DNA of 27,991 nt from Chara braunii (GCA_003427395.1 BFEA01000226.1:363914-391904), one strand, 5' to 3'; counted from the stretch's first letter, positions 1-9,573 are shown. Notes: a model not told the origin generated them from the letters alone. Numbers and translations are program-made.

Positions 1-74
<74 letters not shown>
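1..74. repeat. (AG)n microsatellite
   Basis: Uninterrupted AG dinucleotide run at the left edge of the window, so its true length is unknown. The following stretch, 75-720, has no recognisable gene. It contains two short CACCATGATACC direct repeats (about 650 and 705), and its second half may belong to the LTR of the gypsy element that follows. Confidence 0.97.
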
Positions 75-76
<2 letters not shown>

Positions 77-721
77 GAGGTTGATGGGCGCGGAGCTGTA
101 ATTCTCTTTGAAATTTTCTTTGTCCTTTTTCTTACTTCTGTATATAAGTTTTGATTTCGGCTCGGGCAATTCGCCCTTATTTTCTTTCGGCATCTTTGTG
201 TCTAGATCCCTCCTTTCTTTTTGGATGAGCAAGTTTTGATGAAATGATGTGTTTGTCGTTTTGCCTAACCATCATCCTTGCTTGCCACTTTGATCTACTA
301 TCATCACGGTATGAGTTCTGATGTTGTTGCGATGTCTGATGTGTGTGATGCCACCTTGCATACTCGAAAATGATTGTTTGGGGGATCATCGAGTGATTAG
401 ACGATTGGACAGTTATCAATGACACATGGCGATTTTGCATGCAGAATTAAACTCTCACTTTTGCGTCAGCCAAAAGGCCCGGGTACGAGCGAACACCTCG
501 TGGGGATACGTGTAAGCGCGAGCTGATTTGCGCAGCCAACACGTGTCCACGCGCGGTGATTCGTGATGACTGGCGAGCTTGGCACCTCCAGTAACGGGAT
601 AGGCGAGGGATTTCCTTCTTGCAAGCACCTGGGCTGGTAGGAACTTTCGACACCATGATACCCGAAAATTCCTTCGTCAATCCGATGCGTGCGGAAGGTT
701 TTCACCATGATACCGCTATGA

Positions 722-1093
722 CAAGATGACATATATACGGGACCCAGGTACTTAGAGCACTGGGAGGGAGAATATCTTAGACTGAGGTATCCCGAATTTC
801 CCTGTCTAACCGAAAACCGACTGCGGGCCAGGGACTTTCGCTGTGCCGTAACCAGCGATCCAATGTGGCCCGACTACCCGACCACTTATAACACACAATA
901 TTTCGTATCCCCCGGCTTCGTCGATATCACCACAAATTTCCCTCCCTTCCATCTCCTCCTCCCATACCACCAACTCACGGTGGTGTCGTGGAATTCCATC
1001 GCCCTGTATTGGCCCCACACACCGTGCAGAAACTGCAGGCGACGGGGCAACCGCCGATCCTTCGGGACTACGGAGCCTGACTATAACACTTGA
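722..1093 (+). CDS. Conserved ORF in the LTR/leader of the gypsy element (copy A)
   Basis: I do not recognise this protein. The frame is open from the TGA at 719-721 to the TGA at 1091-1093; the first ATG is at 863, but similarity to copy B (22963-23604) begins upstream of it, near 749, so the authentic start is lost or non-ATG. The core, about codons 45-105, contains PDYP, NTQY, GFV, FPPF, LPYHQLTVVSW and SIA-YWP, then a C-x2-C pair, all shared with copy B. Within LPYHQLTVV nine consecutive codons differ between copies only at the third base, which is direct evidence that the protein was under selection. It ends about 345 bp before the primer-binding-like site at 1437, so it would lie within or beside the 5' LTR. 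No signal peptide or membrane segment is evident. It could alternatively be an ORF of an untranslated leader or a captured gene fragment. Confidence 0.5.
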   Translation, partial: QDDIYTGPRYLEHWEGEYLRLRYPEFPCLTENRLRARDFRCAVTSDPMWPDYPTTYNTQYFVSPGFVDITTNFPPFHLLLPYHQLTVVSWNSIALYWPHTPCRNCRRRGNRRSFGTTEPDYNT

Positions 1094-1305
1094 CGACAAT
1101 CGGCACGTGTCCACGCCCGAAGGGCCGACCCATAGAACTCGCAAGTCACACAACGGGCCCCTTTCGGACCGCCGTCACTCAAACGGGCGGATCAGACGAC
1201 CGGAGATACACCGCGCATACCATCTACCTTATGCTGCACAACACTGACTGCCATCAGACAGACATAACCCGTCCCTTAGCTTTATTACCCCTATGCCCCT
1301 GAAAC

Positions 1306-1436
1306 CCTGTCATAGGAGATCTCAGTTCTGACCTGGGACTCCACCCCCACTTTCCCAAAAATCTTTGGTACACCCCTTTTTCACACTTCCAGGCCCACAT
1401 CCCACTTCGATGAGGATGTCGTGTCGGGCGTGAGGT
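1306..1436 (+). repeat. 3' end of gypsy 5' LTR (R/U5-like), shared with second copy
   Basis: About 130 bp that aligns at roughly 85% (my visual estimate) with 23612-23736. Both copies end in GGGCGTGAGGTTGG and diverge immediately afterwards, exactly where a primer-binding-like site starts here. That divergence point is what an LTR end looks like, although the usual terminal CA is not seen. The LTR start could not be located upstream. Confidence 0.5.
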
Positions 1437-1448
1437 TGGTATCGGAGC
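1437..1448 (+). promoter_or_regulatory. Primer-binding-like site (initiator tRNA-Met type)
   Basis: TGGTATCGGAGC matches 11 of 12 bases of the TGGTATCAGAGC primer-binding site common in plant LTR retrotransposons, which pairs with the 3' end of initiator tRNA-Met. It sits right at the point where the two LTR-like copies in this window diverge and about 250 bp before the Gag ATG, the expected place for minus-strand DNA priming. Confidence 0.6.
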
Positions 1449-1685
1449 TCGACACGTGACAGGGTTTTATGATTCGTAGGTCGATAACGAAGATCGAAGC
1501 GATCTAGCTAACAGAGGGCGACCTCGACCTCGGAACTAGCATCGACGCGACCCCGTCGTTACAAAAGCCGGTCTGCAGCTCGACGGGCAGCCAATAAGAT
1601 CGCTAATCAACAGAACCCGAACCCGCAACAGAACCCCAATCAGCAGCCGAATCCTAATCAACCCGCACCACGAGCACGGGCATCC

Positions 1686-2750
1686 ATGACCCCACCCGAC
1701 CTCTATCTGTTCGATCCTGGTCATCACCTTGCTGGAGCGTGGTTGGCCACGCTCCGAGCTCAGCAATACGATGACAATGAAGCACAGGTGAACATTCCCG
1801 CTCGATTTGGGGGGGACGCTCATCATTGGCTCAACACCTATGTATGGATAGATCTCCCGACATTCGAGCGAGACTTTCTAAACCGATTTGATTATATTCA
1901 CCCAGAACAAACCCTTTTTATGATTAAAGATCAAGTTCAAAAACCCCTCGAGTGTGTCACCGAGTACCGAAACCGGTTCTACCGAATGTTTGTAAAGACC
2001 GAACGAGACAAACAAGTAGGAAGGGATTTGTTTATTGCCGAGCTTCGCAGCAGAGCGATGAGGGCGAAACTGCGAAAACAATTCTCCCCCATCAATCACA
2101 CGCTGCAACAGATCATGGCAGCCGCAGAAGAGATGAAATGAAAGTTCGCTGCAAGTTTCCTAGAAGGGGAAGATTATCCTAGGGAGGGAGACTCGTCCTA
2201 ACTAGCAAGAGCCAAAGTTGAGCTGGCTGCGTTACAAAATAAGTTTGAAAACATGGGGTTTGTGTCTGGCCCTGTCACTTATCTGGAACAGATTACCCCC
2301 AAACGACCAGCCCCGAGCATAATTATAAGCATGCCCGTTCCCGTGATGACGGCACCCCCACCCCCGATCGAATGTCCCGTACGACCAAATGAATCTACCG
2401 TCTTATTAGAATTGACCAAAACATTGGTCCATCTGATTCAGGAAAGCAAAAAGGAACAACGGGAACACAATGCCCAAATAGAGGCAATGATGAGGTCGAT
2501 GCGACCAATTGCAGTACGAGTAGCCCCGATGCAGCAAGGGCTGGCTCCAGCACCCGCTCTGGGAGGAGCCGTCGACAATTCGAACGTCTGTTACACGTAT
2601 CATCAACCAGGGCAAATAGCCCGAGATTGCCCCCATCGACCCCCGCAACCACGAGTCGGGGCTGCACCGGTAGCAGCAACTCCAATCGCCAACGGACCTG
2701 GACGAGTAGGGGCGCTGAAGCGCGCTAGCTACAACGGAAGAGGCCGCTGA
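1686..2750 (+). pseudogene. gag: Gag polyprotein (retrotransposon gag domain plus broken zinc knuckle)
   Basis: Structural protein that packages the element RNA. The first ATG in frame is at 1686, but the frame is open back to about 1512 and that stretch encodes a Gln/Asn/Pro-rich run, so the original start may be upstream. Codons at 1797-2138 carry the retrotransposon gag signature (WLNTY, ERDFLNRF, EYRNRFYRM, followed by a RSRAMRAKL region). Two in-frame stops, TGA at 2139 and TAA near 2199, interrupt the gene before the frame resumes at 2253. A CCHC-type knuckle at 2589-2630 keeps its first and last Cys, but the second Cys is Tyr (TAT at 2598) and the His is Gln, so it should not bind zinc normally. 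The pol frame overlaps the end in the +1 register. Confidence 0.85.
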
Positions 2751-3510
2751 GCTTATTCCGTTGGATCAGTATGTAACACTTGGTTATCCGGGACTTGGGA
2801 TGATCGGAACGATTAGATCCGCGCCAGAACAGAGGGAAGTGGCGGAGTGTCGACCTTCCCTAGGGGAAATGGAGACGGGAGGACCCACCTTCGTCATCGG
2901 GGAAATTGATGTTCTAAACATCGTGCGAGCTTTAGATCATCGGATTCCTCTTCCAATCGGTCATCTGCTATCAATATCGGAACAGGCCAATGAACGCATG
3001 TTGCAACATTGCAAAGAGGATCGAAAACAATTCGCCCTCGCCCGGACATCGAACACGAAAGCAAAAAGTCCAACAGAAGACGAAAACGTTGTTGGTGCTT
3101 CAGACCCAATACGGTTAGGATTGATACAGAACGACGATCACTTCCTACGGATTAAACCAATCCCATGGAAATCCGCAAAATGCGATATCGAGGTATGGGG
3201 AATCCCGTACAATACCATTATCGATTATGGAGCCGCTGTTTTGGCTATCTCATTACGGGTAGTTGAAAGGGCATGAAGAAAAAACGATCTAATTATGCTT
3301 GCGGAAAAAGAGCATCTCGTTTCAGCACATCAAGAGAAGATTAAAACGATAGGGCGGATGACCAATGTTGTCTTTCGATTAGGGAAGGTGTATGCTCTGG
3401 GAGATGTCGTAGTCCTAGATGTGAACACTTACGACGCCCTTCTTGGCCTTCCCGCTCTTGTGGCCTTGCGAACCAACCTAGACTTCGAGAGGCGATCGAT
3501 TGTCCTCTGA
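2749..3510 (+). pseudogene. Gag-pol junction and retropepsin (aspartic protease)
   Basis: Processes the gag-pol polyprotein. The frame is +1 relative to gag and is open upstream of the gag stop, so gag and pro overlap, the arrangement used with ribosomal frameshifting in many LTR elements. The region around 2905-3010 (LNIVRALDHRIP, then SEQANERMLQHCKE) resembles the pre-protease segment of other gypsy elements. The active-site motif near 3220 reads IIDYGAAVLAIS, where the family normally has D-[ST]-G-A, so the residue after the catalytic Asp is Tyr. The C-terminal flap and strand segment (YDALLGLPALVALRTNLDFE) is well preserved at 3430-3495. A stop at 3274-3276 falls between the active site and that segment, and another follows at 3508-3510. 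Confidence 0.75.
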
Positions 3511-3540
3511 AATACAGGAGGAAAGCCCTATGTTGTACCT

Positions 3541-4240
3541 ATGAGGGTGACCCTCCGTACCACCGCTAACGTGACCCCACGAGTTTCCCCAATAATGACG
3601 GGAACTCTTCGTGTGATCACCTGGGACAACTCCGCAGACGGCGAGCAATCATCGAAGGATGCGGACAGCAGTGATGAGGACGATCCAATAATTCTGGAAC
3701 TGGCGCGTCAATGTATCTGTTACCCTATGCAACAAGCGAACGCGAGACCATTGAGCCTGACTGATCGAAATCTACAAAGAACACAAGCGATGATTTTAGG
3801 CGAACCTCTCGTACCTATATCAAGGATGGCCGATTCCTTGGAACCCCCTCGAACCTTGTACGAGGGTATGTCCCCTCTCCTCGCACGATATAATGATAAA
3901 AGACACTTCTGCGACATCACAAATCTCCCACAATTTCTTCTGCCACCTGCAAAAGAGATACGATTGTTCCGCTTAGAGGCGGAGGCCAATTCTTTGGAAC
4001 CCCCTGAGCGCCTCGAGATCAGAATCGCAACGAAACCCGTACCATGGCAGGATATTCGTGACGGAGTAACGCCGGAAGAATACGTGGTCATTCAGGAATA
4101 GGATGCGCAAATGATGGCTACGGTATTTTCCTGGCGATCGGACAATTCCTTCATTTCCGCACCCCCGCCTGAACCCACCAAAAGGATAAACACGAAGCAC
4201 ATCGATGTACATATATGAGATCAATCATACGAACTACATG
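3541..4240 (+). pseudogene. Pol linker between protease and reverse transcriptase
   Basis: Continues the protease frame with stops at 4099-4101 and near 4213-4215. It encodes an acidic serine-rich stretch (SSDEDDP) and a Leu/Pro/Glu-rich segment ending in an Ala-Pro-Pro-Pro run. No catalytic motif is visible. Elements of this lineage carry a variable linker here. The frame runs unbroken into the 8-bp sequence TACCCCAT at 4241, where the hAT-like element is inserted, and resumes in register at 6471. Confidence 0.6.
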
Positions 4241-4413
4241 TACCCCATCTGTGTGTCCGATTTTGGATTCAACGCGGGTTCCGCGTTGAATTATTGAACG
4301 CGCATTGAATTCGCGTTCAACTCCCGTTCAAACGCACGTTGGACGGGGAAAAACGGGGTCCGCAATGATTGTTTTCCTAGGCAAAACATAATCGGAAAAA
4401 AAAATAAAAAACA

Positions 4414-4450
4414 ATGGGGTCGTAGATCTTTTCGAGGTCTACGACCCCAT
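4414..4450. repeat. Hairpin with 15-bp stem
   Basis: ATGGGGTCGTAGATC pairs with GGTCTACGACCCCAT (one G-T wobble) around a 7-nt loop, inside A/T-rich DNA. A similar imperfect palindrome lies at 4619-4645. The GGGGTYGTAG core recurs in the ~0.5-kb repeat family at 20527 and 26982. Confidence 0.8.
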
Positions 4451-4743
4451 ATTTTTATTTTTATTTTTTTAGCTTTTAATATATTTTTAAAAAATCAAAA
4501 ACATAAGCACAATAAAAAAAACAAAAACAAGAAATGACATGAGTCTTTTTTTTTTGGGTTTCACAAAGATTTTTTAAGGGCTAAAAGAAAAATAGAAAAA
4601 AAAATTAAAAAATATAGGGTTGTAGATCTTTCAAAGATGTACAACAAATTTTTTTATTTTTATTTTTTATAACTTCGTGTATTTTTAAAAATATCAAAAC
4701 CATAAACAACATTTTTTTTGGCCTGCATTGCTTAGGGAATCTT

Positions 4744-4775
4744 GCTGGGTAGACTCCCTGCTGGGTAGACTCCCT
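4744..4775. repeat. 16-bp tandem duplication
   Basis: GCTGGGTAGACTCCCT occurs twice head to tail, at 4744-4759 and 4760-4775, just outside the left arm of the fold-back palindrome. Confidence 0.95.
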
Positions 4776-4785
4776 GATTTGGCCT

Positions 4786-5244
4786 GCTTCGTTCACTGTT
4801 GTTGCAACCACCACCATCAGATCGTTTGTGATCTGATGGCTGGGAAGTACTGTGNCGTGATTTCCAGTGGGAGGTCTCTGTTTTTTTTGTTTTTTTTTTT
4901 GCCTTTTTCCTGTTTTCTCAACCCAGAAACTCGTAATGAACCTGTCAGGCCGCTGCCACTCAGTGTCACACTGGATCGNCCACACTCCAATCCGTCTGCT
5001 AATGGGACCATGCCCCTGAGGCGAGGTCCCATTAGCAGTCAGATAGGAGTGTGGCCGATCCAGTGTGACACTGAGTGGCAGCAGCCAGACAGGTTCATTA
5101 CGAATTTCTGGGCTGAGAAACAGAAAAAAGGCCAAAAAAAAAAAAGAAACAGAGACCTCCCACCGGAAATCACGGCAGAGTGTTTCCCAGCCCTCAGATC
5201 ACAAATGATCTGAAGATGGCGGTTGCAAAAACAGTGAACGAAGT
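4786..5244. repeat. Fold-back palindrome (arms about 220 bp, 15-nt loop)
   Basis: 4786-5009 is the imperfect reverse complement of 5025-5244; the loop is 5010-5024. Matching landmarks are CTTCGTTCACTG against CAGTGAACGAAG at the outer ends, GATCTGATGG-type sequences, a T-tract opposite an A-tract, and CTGCTAATGGGACC against GGTCCCATTAGCAG at the centre. It resembles a fold-back or long-hairpin MITE nested in the hAT-like element. No flanking target duplication was found. Two ambiguous bases (4853 and 4979) fall in the left arm. Confidence 0.9.
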
Positions 5245-5700
5245 AACCGCCACATTTTCTTGGAACAAAATTGACTTCTGTCAGAAGTGATCCTGACACC
5301 CTCCATATACCCCATGATTGAAGGAGGGTTGCACCCAATGAGATAATTGCACAACAGCAAGTAAAATGTTGAATATCTTCTATCCAGTGGGCTAAGGCCG
5401 ACCCCAACCTCATTTGGGGTTGGCCACACCCCCAACCGATTGAAAAGATTCAGTCAAGAAGCTTTCTTTGCACTGACCGTGGGATCACGAGTACTGCATG
5501 GCAGGATTTGGGTCACTCAACTGCCCCACAAACTCGTTTCTAGCCTATCCCGTTGCTAGTGGGACCTCGCCCCTGGTGCTTGTCATTGCTGTCTGGTCGA
5601 AGTTGCCCTCAATATTGGTAGGGTGATGGTCCTGAGTGCTGGTCACACTGAGGTAGGATAGTAGGGACAGGGGGTCTGGTCCTTGGCCTCTACAAGACCC
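5245..5700. other. Non-coding interior of the hAT-like element
   Basis: No gene is visible. A 12-bp-stem hairpin at 5396-5425 pairs GGCCGACCCCAA with TTGGGGTTGGCC around CCTCAT. The block ends in a poly(A) run at 5709-5730, which may be the tail of a retroposed sequence. Confidence 0.5.
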
Positions 5701-5939
5701 TGGGCTTTCAAAAAAAAAAAAAAAAAAAAAGAATGGATCTTCTGCTAGAACGTGAAATAATGTATCGCCATATGTTTTGTCTTTTGTGCATGTGGTGAGT
5801 AGAGGCCCTTAGGGCCACTGCACGTATTCCTAAAATAAGAAAAACGAGAAAAAACAGAAGAAAAATCAGAAAACAAAAGAAAAACGAAAAAACAAAAAAA
5901 AAAAGAGAAACAAAAAAAAAAACGAGAAAACAGAGAAAT

Positions 5940-6101
5940 AGTAACCCATAACTTTGCTGCACAGNCTGCCACAGACTTGAATTCGAATCCAGACTATATA
6001 TTCTCAGGCCACAAAGGCAGTCTCCAAGTCTTTGCTGCACGAAGGGTCCTTGCTAATCCGTAGGGACCCTTTGGAATGAGACTGTCCGACCAGATTGCAG
6101 C

Positions 6102-6132
<31 letters not shown>
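5940..6132 (+). repeat. SINE-like retroposon with box-B-like motif and poly(A) tail
   Basis: AATTCGAATCC near 5979 resembles the tRNA box B (consensus GGTTCGANTCC), and the segment ends in about 24 A residues at 6109-6132, the structure of a tRNA-derived SINE. CTTTGCTGCAC occurs twice, near 5951 and 6032. No convincing box A or target duplication was found, so the call is tentative. Confidence 0.35.
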
Positions 6133-6470
6133 GGAGGACTTGCACCCACATGCACACACATGTGCTCACAGTCTTGGGGTATGGGGTGACCCTTACTTTT
6201 TACCCTCTTGCAGTTTGAATTTCGGGAGGGAGGGGAACGTTTGGCCACCCCACCCTGTTATTCGGGGTCAATTTTTTTTTTTTCTTCTTGTTTTTAGTTT
6301 TTGGGCGCGTAGGGCCACGTGTCTGAGGCCCAACGCGCCGGTTCCGTTTTTCAAAATTGAACGAAACACCCCCGTTTTTGCGTTAAACGCGATTTAACGG
6401 GGCCCCCGGGCCCTTTGAACGGGTTCAACGGCGTTGAATTTCGCCCGTTCTCCGTTCATAGGACACACAG

Positions 6471-7503
6471 TACCCGATTATGTACCCGACGAGATTCATC
6501 ACCTAATCGAAGACATTCTGAATGAATACCAAGGAGCGATTAGCATGACAGACAAGGATATCAGACTGTCGTTGGTCATATAGCACGAGATTCAGACTGG
6601 AAACCATCCCCCGATCCATTGTAAGCCCTACAGGTATTCCCTGATAGAACGAAAGACGGCTCTTCAACGGATCCAGGAGTTTGAAGCCAATGGATGGATC
6701 GAGCCTGCTACTAGGCCATGGTTATTTCCGGTAGTGTTAGTTTCGAAGAAAAATGGGTCGATTCGCATTTGCATCGACTATCGCAAGTTAAATGATATCA
6801 CAATTAAAGATGTGTATCCCCTCCCCCAAATTGATGATTTGTTGGATGCGATTAGTGTGCTGACTATTTTAGTAAGTTTCATATTCGTCACGGCTTCCAT
6901 CATATTCTGGTTAAGGAGGAAGTTCGACCGAAAACGGCCTTCGTATTGTTTGAAGGCACGTGGCAGTGGGTTCGGTGTTCTATGGGGATCTGCAACGCGC
7001 CTGCCATATTTCAACGAACGATGAATGTGACGTTCCAAAACTTCATCAACAAGACGCGGCTGACTCAGGGAATGATTAACTTTTGCGTCATCGTGTCCAT
7101 GGACGACATACTGGTCTACTCGGAGACCTGTCACGGACATACGCAACACATCGAGTGGACGCTAGGCGCTCCGAGAGATGCTGGGTTCAAGATCGCGCTC
7201 GAGAAGAGTGAATTTTTTCTCTCGGAAATCTCGTTCTTGGGCTACGTGGTGACATGCGGAGGGTTGCGGCAGGATTCGAGAAAGGTCGTGGCGATAAAAG
7301 ACGCCCCTGTTCCCACGTCGTTAACGCAGGTTCGAGCTTTTTTGGGACTAGCATTGTACTACCGTCGTTTCATCAAGGGCTTTGCCGTGATAGCACGGCC
7401 CCTGACGAACTTGCTACAGAAGGACCAGCCTTTCAGCTGGGACGCCGAGTGCGAGCAAGCCTTCGCCACCCTCAAGGACGCCCTGGCGACAGTGCCTATT
7501 TGA
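6471..7503 (+). pseudogene. Ty3/gypsy reverse transcriptase
   Basis: RNA-dependent DNA polymerase of the element. Recognisable pieces in order are the segment before motif 1 ([15 protein letters not shown]), the [20 protein letters not shown] block near 6740-6790, [39 protein letters not shown] near 6990, and the catalytic motif SMDDILVYS with its two Asp codons at 7102-7107. The aromatic residue usual before the Met-Asp-Asp is Ser here. A TAG near 6581 and a frame change near 6868 break the gene. The latter falls in the strand carrying the first catalytic Asp, whose expected D-L-R-S-G-Y-H motif reads FHIRHGFHH, so that Asp appears lost. The thumb and connection (LGYVVT, YYRRFIKGFA) follow to 7503. 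Confidence 0.9.
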
Positions 7504-7920
7504 TCCGGCCGGACCCTACGAAGCAGTTTATTCTCATCACGGACTGGGAGTCGAAGGCCATTTCCGCCATTGTAGCGCAAAAGGGGAGCGACGGTCGTGA
7601 ACACGTCATCGAATACTCGTCTCGTACGGTGCCAGATGAGCGGAGGAATGATTGGGCCCCGCAAGGCGAATGTTACGTCGTGGTCTGGGGAATCCAGCAC
7701 TTCCGTCCGTATCTTTACGAACAAAAGTTTCTTTTGGTGACTGATCACGAGCCGCTGCTTGCGCTGAAGAGGCTCACTAATTACATGGGTATGATTGGGC
7801 GCTGGGCGGTGCGCCTACAGGAGTACGATTTCGACATCATCCATCGAAAGACAGAGAGGCACGGGAACGCGGACGGACTGACACATCTGCAGCGACCAGC
7901 TAAGGTACCTAAAGGTGAAG
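7500..7920 (+). pseudogene. Ty3/gypsy RNase H domain
   Basis: Degrades the RNA strand during reverse transcription. It lies in a different frame from the RT upstream and the integrase downstream, so an indel near 7500 and another near 7905-8020 roughly compensate. Visible motifs are ITDWESKAISAIVAQ (first acidic position, normally D-A-S), VIEYSSRTVPDERRN, GECYVVVWGIQHFRPYLY, LLVTDHEPLLAL and the C-terminal IIHRKTERHGNADGLTHL segment, with the Asn-Ala-Asp found in related elements. The frame remains open to 8021 beyond the recognisable domain. Confidence 0.88.
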
Positions 7921-7999
7921 AAATCATCCCCTGGAAGGAACCGGAATCGGCAAACGGGCCCAAGTACGGACAAGTGGCAGTTCTCCCATGTGGCAAGAA

Positions 8000-9573
8000 G
8001 CAGGCACGTGGCAATGGGTGACGGAGGTAATCCTACAATACCTCGCTCCCCCCTCTCCCCGTCATCTCTTCTCTCTCTTCCCGACAAATTTTGCTATTTT
8101 TGCGAAGCCATTTCACGCGTTTATTCCGTCCCTATGCATCCTATTGGGGAAGGATACGTCAAGTGGGTAGATTGTCGGCAGTGTGTCGCACGAACCCATG
8201 GCTCGTGCATCCAGTACAGAAATTGCGATAAACCTTGGCTGTGCCCCTTGTGTCGGGTCGATAAGATCCCGACCGAGGCCCGGTTTCTTGACGCCACGTC
8301 AGAAGGGTTAGAAAAGACCCAAAAGTTTAAAAGGGTCGAAGTATGGACGGATATTGCCCTAATCGCCACCTTGGTAGGTAACCCCCTCCAGGACTTCACT
8401 AAGGACGACCGGAGAAAGGCCAATGAAAGGGCTCGGGACTATCGCTGGAACGGGGGTCGGTTAGAAAAACGGAAGACGGATGGTAGTGGAATCTGGATGG
8501 TAGTACCGCACCCATTCATGAGGTATGACTGGGTGAAGATAGCGCATGAGGAAACTGTAGCCCATTTTGCCGTACGAATCACGAAAGCGGCAATTGACAA
8601 AAATGAGTGGTATTGGTCCAATATTCGTGACGATGTGAAATTCATCGTCGCGAATTGTCAGGTCTACATCACTAACAAGGCGCCGATTCAGCTGCCCAGA
8701 TCGATAGTGCCGACGGTAGTTGAACGGCCTTTTCAGAGGGTTAGTATGGATACTACCGATATTGTGGTGCCACTTGGACCTAATAGCTGTGAGTATTCAA
8801 TCCTACTGCTGTTTGTAGACCATTTCTCGAAATGGATTGAGGCATATCCGTGTCGTACACGACAGGCGGCTGAAATTGCGCGATACGTCAACCGTTTTTT
8901 AGGAATGCACCAGGACACAGAGGAAATCCTAACCGATAATGGGGTAGAATTCAGAGGGGAAGTTTTGAGGAACCTTGTCATACACGGCGTCGCCATTCGG
9001 AATACCGCACCCCACATGTTACAGTCTAACGGACTGGTAGAAAACGCGAATAGGGTGATAAAGACAGCGTTGCGACGAAACATCGCAGTACGGGACCCGA
9101 GACCCTGGCCCGATATCGTAGATCATATCCTGGCGGTCCACCGAGGAATACCCCATGAATCGACGGACCTGAGCACCTTTCAATTACGAACCAATAGTGT
9201 GGCCTGCGTTTCAATACCGAGCCTCCCAGATGAATCCTCGTTGAACCGGCGGCCCACAAGGGCCACGGTTCGGGGCAAGGCCAAGCGACACTTAGAGCTG
9301 ACGGAGCGGTCCCTTCCCCGATTAGCCCGAAAATGCCAACGGATGACCGAATTGGCCCAAGGCCGACAGGTCCGTAGCTACGAGGCTCGGAATGGGAATG
9401 CGGGACCACGGCCCCAATATAAATTAGGGGACGTCATGCAGGTAAGGACATGTGCTCGCCAGGGTAAGCTAGCGGCACGATTCTTCGGGCGATTTCGCGT
9501 AGTCGAGCTCGGACCGAACGGCGTGAACACCGTGCGGTTCGTGCCTGAGGTCTCCGGCAGCCGATCGGCTTGA
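8000..9573 (+). CDS. Integrase with an N-terminal PHD finger
   Basis: An uninterrupted frame from 7915 (GTG; the first ATG is at 8014) to 9573. Numbering codons from 7915, residues 60-113 form a C4HC3 PHD signature: C60-x2-C63, C87-x2-C90, H95, C98, C110-x2-C113, with the diagnostic Trp two residues before the seventh ligand (WLCPLC). PHD fingers typically read histone H3 tails. The integrase follows. Its zinc domain has H211, H217 and C248, but the last ligand is Y251. The DDE core has D279 (SMDTTD), D341 (TDNGVEF) and E376 (NGLVENANR). The C-terminal SH3-like segment (YKLGDVMQVR, then FGRFRVVE) is present; no chromodomain is seen. It inserts element cDNA into host chromosomes. The frame was probably part of the gag-pol polyprotein rather than independently started. 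Confidence 0.88.

Larger units (their letters stand above)
4249..6470. mobile_element. Non-autonomous hAT-like DNA transposon inserted in pol
   Basis: The ends are 10-bp perfect terminal inverted repeats, CTGTGTGTCC and GGACACACAG. They are flanked by 8-bp target duplications with one mismatch, TACCCCAT (4241-4248) and TACCCGAT (6471-6478). Eight-base duplications are the hallmark of the hAT superfamily. Both subterminal regions are rich in short GTTGAA/TTCAAC-type motifs in both orientations, typical of transposase-binding subterminal repeats. Removing the insert plus one duplication leaves the flanking pol frame in register, which independently supports the boundaries. No transposase is visible, so it would depend on a transposase supplied in trans. 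Confidence 0.75.
1437..9573 (+). mobile_element. Degenerate Ty3/gypsy LTR retrotransposon (internal region)
   Basis: Gag, aspartic protease, reverse transcriptase, RNase H and integrase occur in that order, which is the Ty3/gypsy (Metaviridae) order. The coding track changes frame after gag (2750), near 6868, near 7500 and near 7905-8020. It has in-frame stops at 2139, near 2199, 3274, 3508, 4099, near 4215 and near 6581, and is split by a hAT-like insertion at 4249-6470. It is therefore an inactive copy. A 3' LTR was not found within the window. Open frames continue downstream to 11640 and may be part of the same element. Confidence 0.9.

Noticed and set aside
4605-5435. Several 70-176 codon frames on both strands
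   Set aside because: They arise from the fold-back palindrome, where each arm mirrors the other; no coding signature.
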